Positions 23,666 through 31,148 of a DNA stretch of 64,000 bases are shown here, one piece after another; within the stretch, counting starts at the first letter, position 1, and every line of letters starts with the position of its first letter. The stretch spans positions 620,001-684,000 of the forward strand of contig NC_016051.1 in the NCBI RefSeq assembly GCF_000151205.2, in the 5' to 3' direction. Below the pieces are notes generated by a model. The model worked only from the letters and a program-made list of their open reading frames with translations. It had not been told where the DNA came from and made no database searches. The DNA comes from Thermococcus sp. AM4 (GTDB lineage Archaea; Methanobacteriota_B; Thermococci; Thermococcales; Thermococcaceae). A program made the translations under genes and the position numbers.

Positions 23666-25528
23666 ATGGTGCCGATACCGGACAAGGCGCATGAAAGAAG
23701 AATTGGGAGAACCAGCGAGCACAGCCACGAGTCGGCACTCCTTGCAACATGCTGTCCCGACTGGCACGGCCTCGTGCTCCCTCCGCTAAAGGAGGCAGCA
23801 AAGAAAGACTGGAGAGGCATATGGGGAGACGTCTATAAGCTAGACTACACAGCCGCGGAAGAAGAGCAGGACCGCTGGAGCTACGGCGCGCTGAACGTGA
23901 TGATGCGCACGCTCCTGAAGAAGAAGTACGATCCGGGCAGCTGGGCATATTTGACACAGCCAGTTGAAGAAGCACTTAAGCACGTTACAAAGAAAGACAA
24001 GGAGATATACTCGGGGAAAACTTTCTGGGTGTACAAGGATTTTGACGAGATTGACGTGAAGAAGGCGCTCAGGGACGCAGAGGCGTGGATGAGGATAAAC
24101 TCAGATAAATTCCCGCCAGAGGCTATAGAGGACTTTAAGAAGCTGTTCCCGGTGGCGGTAGAGGCGGCAAAACCCATTGGCAAGTTCATGAAGGTATTGG
24201 CAGAGAAGGCGCGGGAAGAGATGAAAAGAAGGGGCAATCCGCGCTATACTCCTGCAGACTACCTGAGGGACATGGTAAAGGAGCAGGGAATACCTCCGCA
24301 GCTGCACCTGCCCAACTACCTGACGCAGGAGGAGATAGAGAAGATACATCTGGCGCACAGGCTGTTGTACGAGCTCCTGGGGATGCATGCGAGGGTCATG
24401 TTTGAGAAGAAGAGCGGGATGGAGGAGCTGCTGGGAGAGGAGAGAGTCAGGGAATTGGAAGAGGAAGTGCAGCGGCTGAAGAGGGGAGAACACCTGAAGA
24501 AGATCTTCGGGGAGACACCCACGAGAAAAACCGCTGCAGTGCCAAGACCGCCTGTTGTGCAGAAGCGAACAGCGCCTCCACGTCGGGTTCAGGAAGAGAA
24601 ACAAAAGACTACAACGCAGCAACCAGCGAAGAAGGTACCATTCACCATAGATGACGTGGATATGAGCAAGGTGGAGAAGCCACAAGTTACCGGTAGAATC
24701 GTGGCGATATTCGAAGAAAGAACGTTTGCCGAAGAATTCGCATCACTCAAGGGGGGCAAAGTGATTCAGACACCCGAAGGGAAATACGCTGTTGTACTGG
24801 AAGACCGTGCAAAGCAGCAGATGTCCGGGAAACAATCTGCCCCAAAACCATCGGAGGGCCTAAAAGGAAGGGATACAGCGGAGAAAGAAACGCACACACC
24901 AGCGAAGCCTAAAAGGCACTGGGTTGAAGAGGTGTTGGGAGTTCCAAAGGGACTGATAAAGAGGCATCCCGAGACCGGCTATGAATACGTGGAGAAGGGT
25001 GGGAAGATTATCGTGCTGCCAACTAAGGACCCCAGGGAGCTGGGAATGAAGGGGCCAGATCCCGCCAAGTCTGCGATTTTTAAGATAGTCCTGCCCTCAA
25101 TTGTCGCGCACAGCAAAAAGCCTGCCGAAGAAATTCTGGAGCTTGCTAAGATATACAAAGAACTGGAAGAGGAAATACGGGCGGGAAAAATAAAATCAGA
25201 GAATGAGGTGAAAGAACAAACGAAGAAAAAAATCAAAGAGCTTGAACAAAAAGGTTACACCACGGCCAGCGTACAGGCAGGATTCCTCACGCAATCTGTT
25301 TGGAGCGGACTTGAAAAAAGTATAGAAATGGAGCACGTTGCGGGGGAATACAGATATATCGCGCTAGTGCTGTACGACGCAGCGAAACTTGTTGATGATA
25401 TGCTCAAAAATCCGGAGAAGTACGGCCTGAAAAAGAGAAACCTAGAAAAGGCACTATACAGAGGCTCGGCGTCAGAGAAGATATTCAAGAAATACATAGT
25501 CGGTAGATACCTCAGATTCCACGGATAA
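23666..25528 (+). CDS. Large unknown protein, likely of mobile-element origin
   Basis: About 620 residues, no family recognised. Three parts are visible. Residues 1-280 are helical, ending in a coiled coil (about 255-280). A Pro/Thr/Gln/Lys linker (about 285-325) leads to a small alpha/beta domain (about 330-385). After a second linker (about 385-415), a C-terminal charged helical domain follows (about 415-620) with a predicted coiled coil near 500-530. A His/Cys patch (HSHESALLATCC) is near the N terminus. The ATG at 23666 follows GAGGTGG; TATA TTTTTATACT is about 40 nt up. No nuclease, helicase or integrase motif seen. Confidence 0.6.
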   Translation: MVPIPDKAHERRIGRTSEHSHESALLATCCPDWHGLVLPPLKEAAKKDWRGIWGDVYKLDYTAAEEEQDRWSYGALNVMMRTLLKKKYDPGSWAYLTQPVEEALKHVTKKDKEIYSGKTFWVYKDFDEIDVKKALRDAEAWMRINSDKFPPEAIEDFKKLFPVAVEAAKPIGKFMKVLAEKAREEMKRRGNPRYTPADYLRDMVKEQGIPPQLHLPNYLTQEEIEKIHLAHRLLYELLGMHARVMFEKKSGMEELLGEERVRELEEEVQRLKRGEHLKKIFGETPTRKTAAVPRPPVVQKRTAPPRRVQEEKQKTTTQQPAKKVPFTIDDVDMSKVEKPQVTGRIVAIFEERTFAEEFASLKGGKVIQTPEGKYAVVLEDRAKQQMSGKQSAPKPSEGLKGRDTAEKETHTPAKPKRHWVEEVLGVPKGLIKRHPETGYEYVEKGGKIIVLPTKDPRELGMKGPDPAKSAIFKIVLPSIVAHSKKPAEEILELAKIYKELEEEIRAGKIKSENEVKEQTKKKIKELEQKGYTTASVQAGFLTQSVWSGLEKSIEMEHVAGEYRYIALVLYDAAKLVDDMLKNPEKYGLKKRNLEKALYRGSASEKIFKKYIVGRYLRFHG

Positions 25529-25604
25529 AACAACTTCCTCCGGAGCTCGGACAGTAGGCGAAAGCCGCCCTTACCTTTGGCTCGAAGAACAGCACGGGTT
25601 CCAT
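25512..25604 (-). pseudogene. Truncated 5' end of an unidentified gene
   Basis: A 30-codon frame starts MEPVLFFEPK with GGTGGTATC just before its ATG (25604) and a TATA-like TTTTTATCC about 30 nt further upstream. It then runs into the 3' end of the accessory ORF and stops. A good start context with almost no coding body suggests a gene whose remainder was removed or displaced when the neighbouring segment arrived. I cannot name the family. Confidence 0.45.
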
Positions 25605-25676
25605 GATACCACCATGACGGGTAGGTAGAAGGATAAAAAACATTTCCCTACAAAAAAAGGAAATTGACGGCGAAGC

Positions 25677-26999
25677 TCACTTCGTCGCCCTCGTTATGCC
25701 GACGTCCTTGACGAGGACGTAGGGCGTGATTACGGGCCTCGAAACCTCCCACCAGTGCACCTGGAACGGCTCGTTGCCTATCGCCACGACGTTGCTCAGA
25801 ATCCTCTGGAGGTTGTCGCTCACCCTAATGTTCCGTATCGGCTTGAACTCGCCGTTCTCAATCAGGAAGATTCCGTCGCGCGGTATCGTCGAGAAATCCC
25901 CTGTAACGTAGTTCTGGAAGCGCGTGTACCAGACGTTGGTGATGTAGATGCCCCGCTTAACCTCGCTGAACAGCTCGGCCTTGGAGTAGTCGCCCGGTTC
26001 GAGAACGAGGTTCCAGGGCCTCGGCATTATCAAGCCGGCGTTGGCGGTTGTCTCCGTTCCGTACTTCTTGGCGAGGCTCGTGTTGAGGAGGAACGTCTTG
26101 AATGTCCCGTTCTCTATGACGGTGGTTTCCCTCGTCGGAACGCCCTCGTCGTCGAACTTCCTCGTGCCGTAGCCGTTGGGCAGGTTTCCAACGTCCTTGA
26201 GCGTTACCAGCTCGCTCGCGACCTTCTGGCCGAGCTTTCCGGCCAGGAACGAGAAGCCCGCCTCGGCCGCGTAGGCTGAGAGCATGAAGCCCATGTAGCT
26301 GAGCAGGTTCGCGAAGGCGAGCGGGTCGAAGATGACGTCGAACCTTCCCTCGGGCCCCTGAACAGGGTCTTTCGCCATGTGGGCAATCTCGCCGGCCTTC
26401 CTTCCGGCAAGCTCGGGGTCGAACTTCTTGAGAACCCTCGCGGAGCAGGTTCCATGTCCGCTCTCAAGGTCGCCCACAAAAGCGCGAACGCTTATCTCTA
26501 TCCCCGTGCCCTCGTCGAAGGCCTCCACCCCGTTGCTCGTGGTCAGGTAAAGCCTGTTGTGGTCGGTGTAGAGAACCCCTGCCACGCGCTTGGCACCTTC
26601 GCTCAGGGCGGTGTTTATGGCAATCTCGACGTAGTCGTTCGGCTCGTCGAGCTCAACTATCGCCTTATCAAAGGTCTCTGGGATGTCTTTATACTGGAAC
26701 GGCCCCTCGGCGATGCCGTAGTAGTCCTCCTTGGGCGAGAGGTTCTCGATGTTCTTCTTGAGGGTCTTCAGAACCCGCTCGACGTTCTCCTCGCTCAGCT
26801 CGGTTACCGTTGTGCTCGCTATCCTCTTGTCCTTCTCCACGAAGAGTTCAACCTTCCTCTCGTGCCAGTGCTTGGCGACCGTTATCTCGTTGTTCGCAAA
26901 GCGCACCTGTCTTCTGTTCGTTTCATAGCTCAGAACGACGACGTCGCCGAAGCCCAGCTCTTCGGCCTTCTTGAGTATGAACTCGTTAAGCTCGAACAT
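25677..26999 (-). CDS. tldE: TldE/PmbA-family metalloprotease homolog
   Basis: A 440-residue member of the TldD/PmbA family without the HExxxH motif, hence the TldE/PmbA (non-metal) partner. Family regions include RQVRFANNEITV (about 30), FDVIFDPLAFANLL (about 220), PNGYGTRKFDDEGVPT (about 275) and VTGDFSTIPRDGIFLIENGE (about 365). TldD and TldE form a heteromeric protease that in E. coli matures microcin B17 and degrades the antitoxin CcdA. ATG 26999 follows GAGGTGGTGGCG. It begins 11 bp after tldD, so the two are cotranscribed. Confidence 0.9.
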   Translation of the reverse strand: MFELNEFILKKAEELGFGDVVVLSYETNRRQVRFANNEITVAKHWHERKVELFVEKDKRIASTTVTELSEENVERVLKTLKKNIENLSPKEDYYGIAEGPFQYKDIPETFDKAIVELDEPNDYVEIAINTALSEGAKRVAGVLYTDHNRLYLTTSNGVEAFDEGTGIEISVRAFVGDLESGHGTCSARVLKKFDPELAGRKAGEIAHMAKDPVQGPEGRFDVIFDPLAFANLLSYMGFMLSAYAAEAGFSFLAGKLGQKVASELVTLKDVGNLPNGYGTRKFDDEGVPTRETTVIENGTFKTFLLNTSLAKKYGTETTANAGLIMPRPWNLVLEPGDYSKAELFSEVKRGIYITNVWYTRFQNYVTGDFSTIPRDGIFLIENGEFKPIRNIRVSDNLQRILSNVVAIGNEPFQVHWWEVSRPVITPYVLVKDVGITRATK

Positions 27000-27009
27000 C
27001 GCCACCACC

Positions 27010-28428
27010 TCACGGCCTCCTCAGGGGTATGTCCCTAAGCCTCGCGTGCGCTCCACCCATCCAGACGGGGACGCCCTGCCCCGGCTCACCCTTGCCACAG
27101 GTTCCGGGGTAGAACTCAACGTCTTTGCCTACGGCGTCAACACTGCTCCAAAGGGCTCTCGTGGTTATCTCAAGGATTGGCCTCCTGACAGGGTGCTTTA
27201 TCTCGCCGTTCTCGATGAGGTAGGCTTCCCTGCCGATGTACCTCTGCTGGTAGCGCCTGTCGTCTATGTTCCACTCGTTGAAGGACACCATGTAGACGCC
27301 GAGCTTTACGTCCTCAATCAGCTCTTCGAAGGAGTGGTCACCGGGGGCTAAGTAGGTGTTGGCCATCCTCACTATCGGCTCGCGGTTGTAGTTTATCGCC
27401 CTCGCGGCCGCGTTCGAGCGCTGGCCGAGCTTTGCCGCGTACTCCCTGTTGGTTAGGAACTCGGTTATGATTCCGTTCCTAATCAGGTAGCGCGGTCTCG
27501 CCTTCACGCCCTCGTCGTCATACAGATAGAAGCCCCAGCTGTTCGGAATCGTCGGGTCGTCTATGACAGTGACTACCTCGCTCCCGATTCTCTCGCCGAA
27601 CATATCGGGCTTGACGAAGCTCTCCCCTGCCTGAGCGGCTTCCCTGCCGAAAATCCTGTCGGACTCGTAGGGGTGGCCGACGCTCTCGTGAACCGCTATA
27701 CCAGCAACTTCCGGGCTTATGACGAGGTCAACCCTTCCCTCCGGTGGCTTCTTGCCCTCCGTGATGAGCCTCTTCAGGGCTTTGACGTCCTTCACCGCCC
27801 AGTTCCAAGGCTCGTCCTTCTCAATTAGCTCGAAACCGCCGGAGAAGGCCCTCTGGACGAAGGGCGCCTGCTCCATCTGGCCGTTCTCGAAGACGACGAG
27901 ATTGTAAACCACGGAAACGCGCGGGATTTTGCTCTTCACGTAGGCACCTTCACTGTTGACGAAGACCTTCTTCCAGAGCTGGTCGGAGTACATTAAATAG
28001 CGCATCGGCACGTTGACACCGGTGGCCTTGACTTCCTCCTCGATTTTCCGGAGGATTTCGAGCTTCTCCTCAGGGGAAATGTCGCGGAAGTCCTTCTTCA
28101 TCTTGACCTTGTAGGAAACGCGGTGGAAGTCCTCATCGCTGAACTCAATCGGCTCGTTTCTGACCTGGGAAGCGGCCTTCGCCAGCTTGACGGCCCTCTT
28201 AACGGCCTCGGCGACGCTTTCCTTAGTTAGGACGTTCGTGCTCGCGAATCCCATTCCGCCGTTGGCGAGGACCCTTATCCCTATTCCCCTGTCGGCCTCG
28301 ATGCCCATTCCCTCGGGAGAACCGTTCTTCATGGCCAGGTGAGTCCCGCTCTTCTCCTCGTAGCGGGCCTCGGCGTAGGAAGCGCCAAGCTCAAGGGCCT
28401 TCTCGACCGCGAACTCCAAAAGCTCCAT
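27010..28428 (-). CDS. tldD: TldD-family metalloprotease
   Basis: A 472-residue catalytic subunit. The zinc motif HESVGHPYESD (about 248-258) fits HExxxH, and the downstream GFYLYDDEGVKARPR and FYPGTCGKGEPGQGVP regions are conserved, the latter supplying a Cys ligand in the family. It degrades unfolded or flexible peptides with TldE. ATG 28428 follows GAGGTGATGTGC; a TATA-like AGTATAAAAG (about 28470) lies upstream. In a region rich in toxin-antitoxin genes the family's role in antitoxin turnover is notable but unproven here. Confidence 0.92.
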   Translation of the reverse strand: MELLEFAVEKALELGASYAEARYEEKSGTHLAMKNGSPEGMGIEADRGIGIRVLANGGMGFASTNVLTKESVAEAVKRAVKLAKAASQVRNEPIEFSDEDFHRVSYKVKMKKDFRDISPEEKLEILRKIEEEVKATGVNVPMRYLMYSDQLWKKVFVNSEGAYVKSKIPRVSVVYNLVVFENGQMEQAPFVQRAFSGGFELIEKDEPWNWAVKDVKALKRLITEGKKPPEGRVDLVISPEVAGIAVHESVGHPYESDRIFGREAAQAGESFVKPDMFGERIGSEVVTVIDDPTIPNSWGFYLYDDEGVKARPRYLIRNGIITEFLTNREYAAKLGQRSNAAARAINYNREPIVRMANTYLAPGDHSFEELIEDVKLGVYMVSFNEWNIDDRRYQQRYIGREAYLIENGEIKHPVRRPILEITTRALWSSVDAVGKDVEFYPGTCGKGEPGQGVPVWMGGAHARLRDIPLRRP

Positions 28429-28513
28429 GCACATCACCTCGGATTACTGCATAGAATAGTTCACGGGGGAGTATAAAAGTCTTTTCGCTCAGATGACAGT
28501 CGAAAGGAGAGGA

Positions 28514-28525
28514 AGGCTTAAGCCT
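28514..28525. promoter_or_regulatory. 12-bp palindrome AGGCTTAAGCCT
   Basis: Perfect palindrome in the 128-bp gap between divergent tldD and the small ORF at 28557. It is 32 bp upstream of that ORF's ATG and contains a TTAA core, so it may overlap the TATA region. Confidence 0.3.
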
Positions 28526-28556
28526 AATCTGAAATTAAAGGGGAGATGGTGAGACA

Positions 28557-28708
28557 ATGGACGGAGCTGTGAGTCTGAAACAAAGAAGCTCGCTGAAGAG
28601 GAGGTTAGTGAAGAAGAGCTTAGAGAACTTGGAAGACTCTCGAAGGAAACGCTGGAAAACGGGATTCCCTGGGAAGAGGCTAAGAAAGAGCTGGGACTAA
28701 AAGATTAA
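28557..28708 (+). pseudogene. Small acidic antitoxin-like ORF, probably frameshifted
   Basis: From the ATG at 28557 (ribosome site GGTGAG) the frame gives 47 very basic residues. The adjacent frame, open from 28559 to the TAA at 28706, reads as a normal acidic helical protein (KLAEEEVSEEELRELGRL, ending WEEAKKELGLKD) but lacks a start. A one-base loss between about 28560 and 28575 would explain both. It resembles the C-terminal half of short antitoxins of the VapB/UPF0330 kind; no toxin gene follows. Confidence 0.4.
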
Positions 28709-28998
28709 AACTTCTCCTCGCACTCACAGGGCCTCTTCCCGCAGTAGGGGCAGACTCCGGGATATTTTTTCTTTGCGGCCTCCTCCAGGTCAACGCCAAG
28801 CAGGTTTGCAAGGCTCGCGAGCCACGCCAGAACGTCGGCAAATTCTTCCTCCATCGCCTCGCGGTCGTTCTTCCTTATCGCCTCGCTCAGCTCTCCCACT
28901 TCCTCGACGAACCAGAGGAAGGTTTTCTCCACTCCTCTCTTAGAGTCCTTGTGGAAGTAAATCTCCCGAATCATCTCCTGGAATTCCCTGATTTCCAT
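28705..28998 (-). CDS. MazG-like nucleotide pyrophosphohydrolase
   Basis: A 97-residue all-alpha NTP-PPase. The metal-binding pattern is EEVGELSEAI (about 31-40) followed by EEEFADVLAWLASLAN (about 49-64). A C-terminal CPYCGKRPCEC tail (about 82-92) could bind zinc and is an extra feature of this subgroup. It hydrolyses (possibly non-canonical) NTPs to NMP and PPi. The 3' end overlaps the convergent small ORF by 4 bp. Confidence 0.85.
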   Translation of the reverse strand: MEIREFQEMIREIYFHKDSKRGVEKTFLWFVEEVGELSEAIRKNDREAMEEEFADVLAWLASLANLLGVDLEEAAKKKYPGVCPYCGKRPCECEEKF

Positions 28999-29037
28999 TC
29001 TCTCACCCGAGGAAAGGGAAGAAGAGGGCCTTAAAAA

Positions 29038-29718
29038 TCACTCGCTCGCGACTTCAATCAGTTTGCGCATGTGAATCTCCGCCGTGTCAAAGACCTCAAC
29101 GGGGACGTCGCCGGGCCTTATCGCGAGGGGAAGCTCTGTGCAGCCGAGGATTACGCCTTCAATCCCCCTCTCCTCCCGGTACCTCTCCACCAAGGACAGG
29201 AGGTAGGGCTTGCTCCTGAGATCTTCGAAAGCTAACTCCTCGAAGATTATCCTGTTCACTTCTTCGATCTCATCCCCCTCAGGCACAACTACTTCGAATC
29301 CCGCCTTGAGAAGTGCCTCCCGGTAAAAATCAGCGGTCATAGTTGTCTTCGTCCCGAGAAGGAGAACCTTCCGCACTCCCCTCCGCTTCATCTCCTCGAT
29401 GAGGGCGTCGATTATGCTGACCATTGGAACGCTTACAGCCCTCTGGACGTCGGGAAAGACTATGTGAGGCGTGTTCGCGGTGAGCGCTATTACCTCAGCC
29501 CCCGCCCTCTCGAGGGCCCTTGCGGCGTTTATTAGAATTCTCTTTCTTCCCTCCCAGCCATCGGGGGCGTTGAGGAACTCATCGAAGTTTATCGAGTAGA
29601 CTATCAGCTCGGGGAAGGTGAAGGGGCCGAACTTTTCCCGGCTCAAGCGGATGTAGTTCCTGTAGTAGTAACACGTCGACTCAGGCGTCGTCCCACCGAT
29701 GAGCCCGATCCTCTTCAT
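29038..29718 (-). CDS. Asp/Glu racemase-family protein with Thr/Cys pair
   Basis: A 226-residue racemase-fold protein. The N terminus GLIGGTTPESTCYYY resembles the YgeA/EcL-DER branch. The first catalytic Cys is replaced by Thr (ALTANTPHI, about 80), while the second is present (LGCTELPLAI, about 190). In E. coli YgeA the same Thr/Cys pair acts preferentially on L-substrates. So the activity probably differs from the Cys/Cys racemase at 14315. ATG 29718 follows GGTGATGCTC; the longer frame to 29769 lacks a ribosome site. Confidence 0.82.
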   Translation of the reverse strand: MKRIGLIGGTTPESTCYYYRNYIRLSREKFGPFTFPELIVYSINFDEFLNAPDGWEGRKRILINAARALERAGAEVIALTANTPHIVFPDVQRAVSVPMVSIIDALIEEMKRRGVRKVLLLGTKTTMTADFYREALLKAGFEVVVPEGDEIEEVNRIIFEELAFEDLRSKPYLLSLVERYREERGIEGVILGCTELPLAIRPGDVPVEVFDTAEIHMRKLIEVASE

Positions 29719-29848
29719 GAGCATCACCGAAGGGGATACGCCGGCCCCGATATGAACCTTTTGGTTCAAAACGAAAGGTTTTAGTCAGGGGCAACTAACG
29801 GAATAAGGGTTTAAACCGGAAAAACGAAAAGTCTTTCGAGGTGAGAAC

Positions 29849-30364
29849 ATGCCCGTGACGACCAAGACCGGCGATAAGGGATTAACCGGCCTCTTCACCG
29901 GCGAGAGGATCGTTAAGCACTCCATGATAATGGAGGCAAACGGGACGATTGACGAGCTCGACAGCTTCATCGGCGAGGCAAAGCACTACGTGCCTGAGGA
30001 GATGAGAGAAATCCTCGAAAAGGTCCAGGTCCAGCTCTACGACCTCATGGCAGAACTCGCGAGCAAGGGAAAGTACGCGAAGGTCGGGGATAATGAGATT
30101 CGCTGGCTCGAAGAGCTTACGAGGAAGTACGAGGACGAGCTCCAGCTCAGGGCCTTCGTCCTGCCTGGCTCAACGGTGGCGAGTGCGAAGCTCGACGTCT
30201 GCAGAGCGATAGCGCGAAGGGCCGAGCGGAAGGTCGCGAAGCTCTACCTTGAGGTCGGCATAGGAGAGAAGGCGCTCGTCTACCTCAACAGGCTCAGCGA
30301 TTTGCTCTTCGTGATGGCGAGGCTCATAGAAAAGCGCGAGAGGAAGCTGAAGGAGGTCAAATAG
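29849..30364 (+). CDS. Cob(I)alamin adenosyltransferase, PduO type
   Basis: A 171-residue four-helix bundle enzyme transferring adenosyl from ATP to cobalamin. Conserved elements are TTKTGDKGLTGLFTGERI (about 4-21), NGTIDELDSFIGEA (about 31-44), FVLPGSTVASAKLDVCRAIARRAER (about 108-132) and LNRLSDLLFVMAR (about 147-159). Length is typical. GAGGTGAG precedes the ATG; TATA-like GTTTAAACC is 30 nt upstream. It serves salvage of B12 for adenosylcobalamin-dependent enzymes, none of which lie in the window. Confidence 0.92.
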   Translation: MPVTTKTGDKGLTGLFTGERIVKHSMIMEANGTIDELDSFIGEAKHYVPEEMREILEKVQVQLYDLMAELASKGKYAKVGDNEIRWLEELTRKYEDELQLRAFVLPGSTVASAKLDVCRAIARRAERKVAKLYLEVGIGEKALVYLNRLSDLLFVMARLIEKRERKLKEVK

Positions 30365-30716
30365 AGCGCCGGTACTCCTCCATTGCCTCCTCGTAGCGGT
30401 CGCTGAGGAGTTCGTTTGCCCTGCTTTCCACGTCTTTCAATGCCTTCTCGGCCTCTTCAAGGCTCGGGCTGACGACGGCAACTCCGAGCCCGCCGATTCG
30501 CTTTATCGCTATCACCTTCTTCCCGTTGCGGATGAAGACCTCTACGCTCCCCTCAAGGCCCAGCTCTCCAGCCTTCTTCTCGATGTAGTGCAGAACGTCC
30601 TCTATGTGCGCCCCGAGCCTCTCGTTGCCCTCAAGGCTGAGGCCGTCCTGAGTGATGACCATCTCGTAGATTTCCGGCTTGTCCCTCCACAAAAATGAAA
30701 GAATGCGAATGGGCAT
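30357..30716 (-). CDS. Roadblock-like small protein (partner of next gene)
   Basis: A 119-residue alpha/beta protein: a strand pair (IYEMVITQDGLSLE), helix (HIEDVLHYIEKKAGEL), strands (VEVFIRNGKKVIAIKR, VAVVSPS) and a final helix. This order resembles Roadblock/LC7 domains though the sequence is divergent. ATG 30716 follows GAGGTGGTCGCC. It begins 10 bp after the clear Roadblock gene at 30727, so the two are coexpressed and may form a heterodimer. Confidence 0.55.
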   Translation of the reverse strand: MPIRILSFLWRDKPEIYEMVITQDGLSLEGNERLGAHIEDVLHYIEKKAGELGLEGSVEVFIRNGKKVIAIKRIGGLGVAVVSPSLEEAEKALKDVESRANELLSDRYEEAMEEYRRSI

Positions 30717-30726
30717 GGCGACCACC

Positions 30727-31095
30727 TCAGTAGAGCATCTCCTCGAGCTTCGGAAGGACCTTCCTGAGCTCAAGCTTCATCCTGCCGAGGTTGAGGTCGG
30801 CGTCGCCGATGACTATCAGGTAGTAGTCGCTTCCTATCGGGTTGGTGAACATCCTGGCGTTCTTGAACTCGAGAATGGCCTCCCTGAGCTCCCCTGCCCC
30901 GAACTGGTCGCCCATCAGCTTTATGGCAGAAACGAGCTCGTGGAGGACCCCGGCGATGGCCTCGCGGTCGAGGTTCTTCTTCATCGCCGACTCGATGACG
31001 AGGCCGTCCTTGTCGACCACTATCGTTCCTATGACCCCGTCGATTTCCAGCATGTCCGTGAGTATTTTACCCATCACGAGGTCCACCGCGCTCAT
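30727..31095 (-). CDS. Roadblock/LC7 domain protein (MglB-like)
   Basis: A 122-residue single Roadblock/LC7 domain: helix 1 with MLEIDGVIGTIVVDKDGLVIES (about 15-36), helix 2 (REAIAGVLHELVSAIKLMG), strands ILEFKNARMFTNPIGSDYYLIVIGD (about 70-94) and C-terminal helix. In bacteria such proteins are GAPs or partners for Ras-like GTPases; no GTPase gene is adjacent here. The run TTAAAAG/AAAAAGTATTTAAAAG just upstream (31125-31148) contains the likely TATA box. Confidence 0.85.
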   Translation of the reverse strand: MSAVDLVMGKILTDMLEIDGVIGTIVVDKDGLVIESAMKKNLDREAIAGVLHELVSAIKLMGDQFGAGELREAILEFKNARMFTNPIGSDYYLIVIGDADLNLGRMKLELRKVLPKLEEMLY

Positions 31096-31148
31096 TCTAC
31101 CACCCCCACGAGCTCGTCAACTAAAGTTACAAAAAGTATTTAAAAGTT

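Larger units (their letters stand above)
23344..25604. mobile_element. Probable inserted accessory segment
   Basis: Between the ATPase promoter and the tldE gene lie two ORFs with no recognisable chromosomal family and, at the right edge, a 30-codon gene start cut short. The 620-residue ORF is Lys/Glu-rich with two low-complexity linkers, unlike its neighbours. No integrase, transposase, tRNA or clear terminal repeat is visible, so the boundaries are guesses and it may be a remnant of a plasmid- or virus-derived insertion. Confidence 0.4.

Noticed and set aside
28705-28770. Zinc-finger regulator suggested by CPYCGKRPCEC
   Set aside because: The cysteines are the C-terminal tail of a MazG-like protein and there is no DNA-binding domain.
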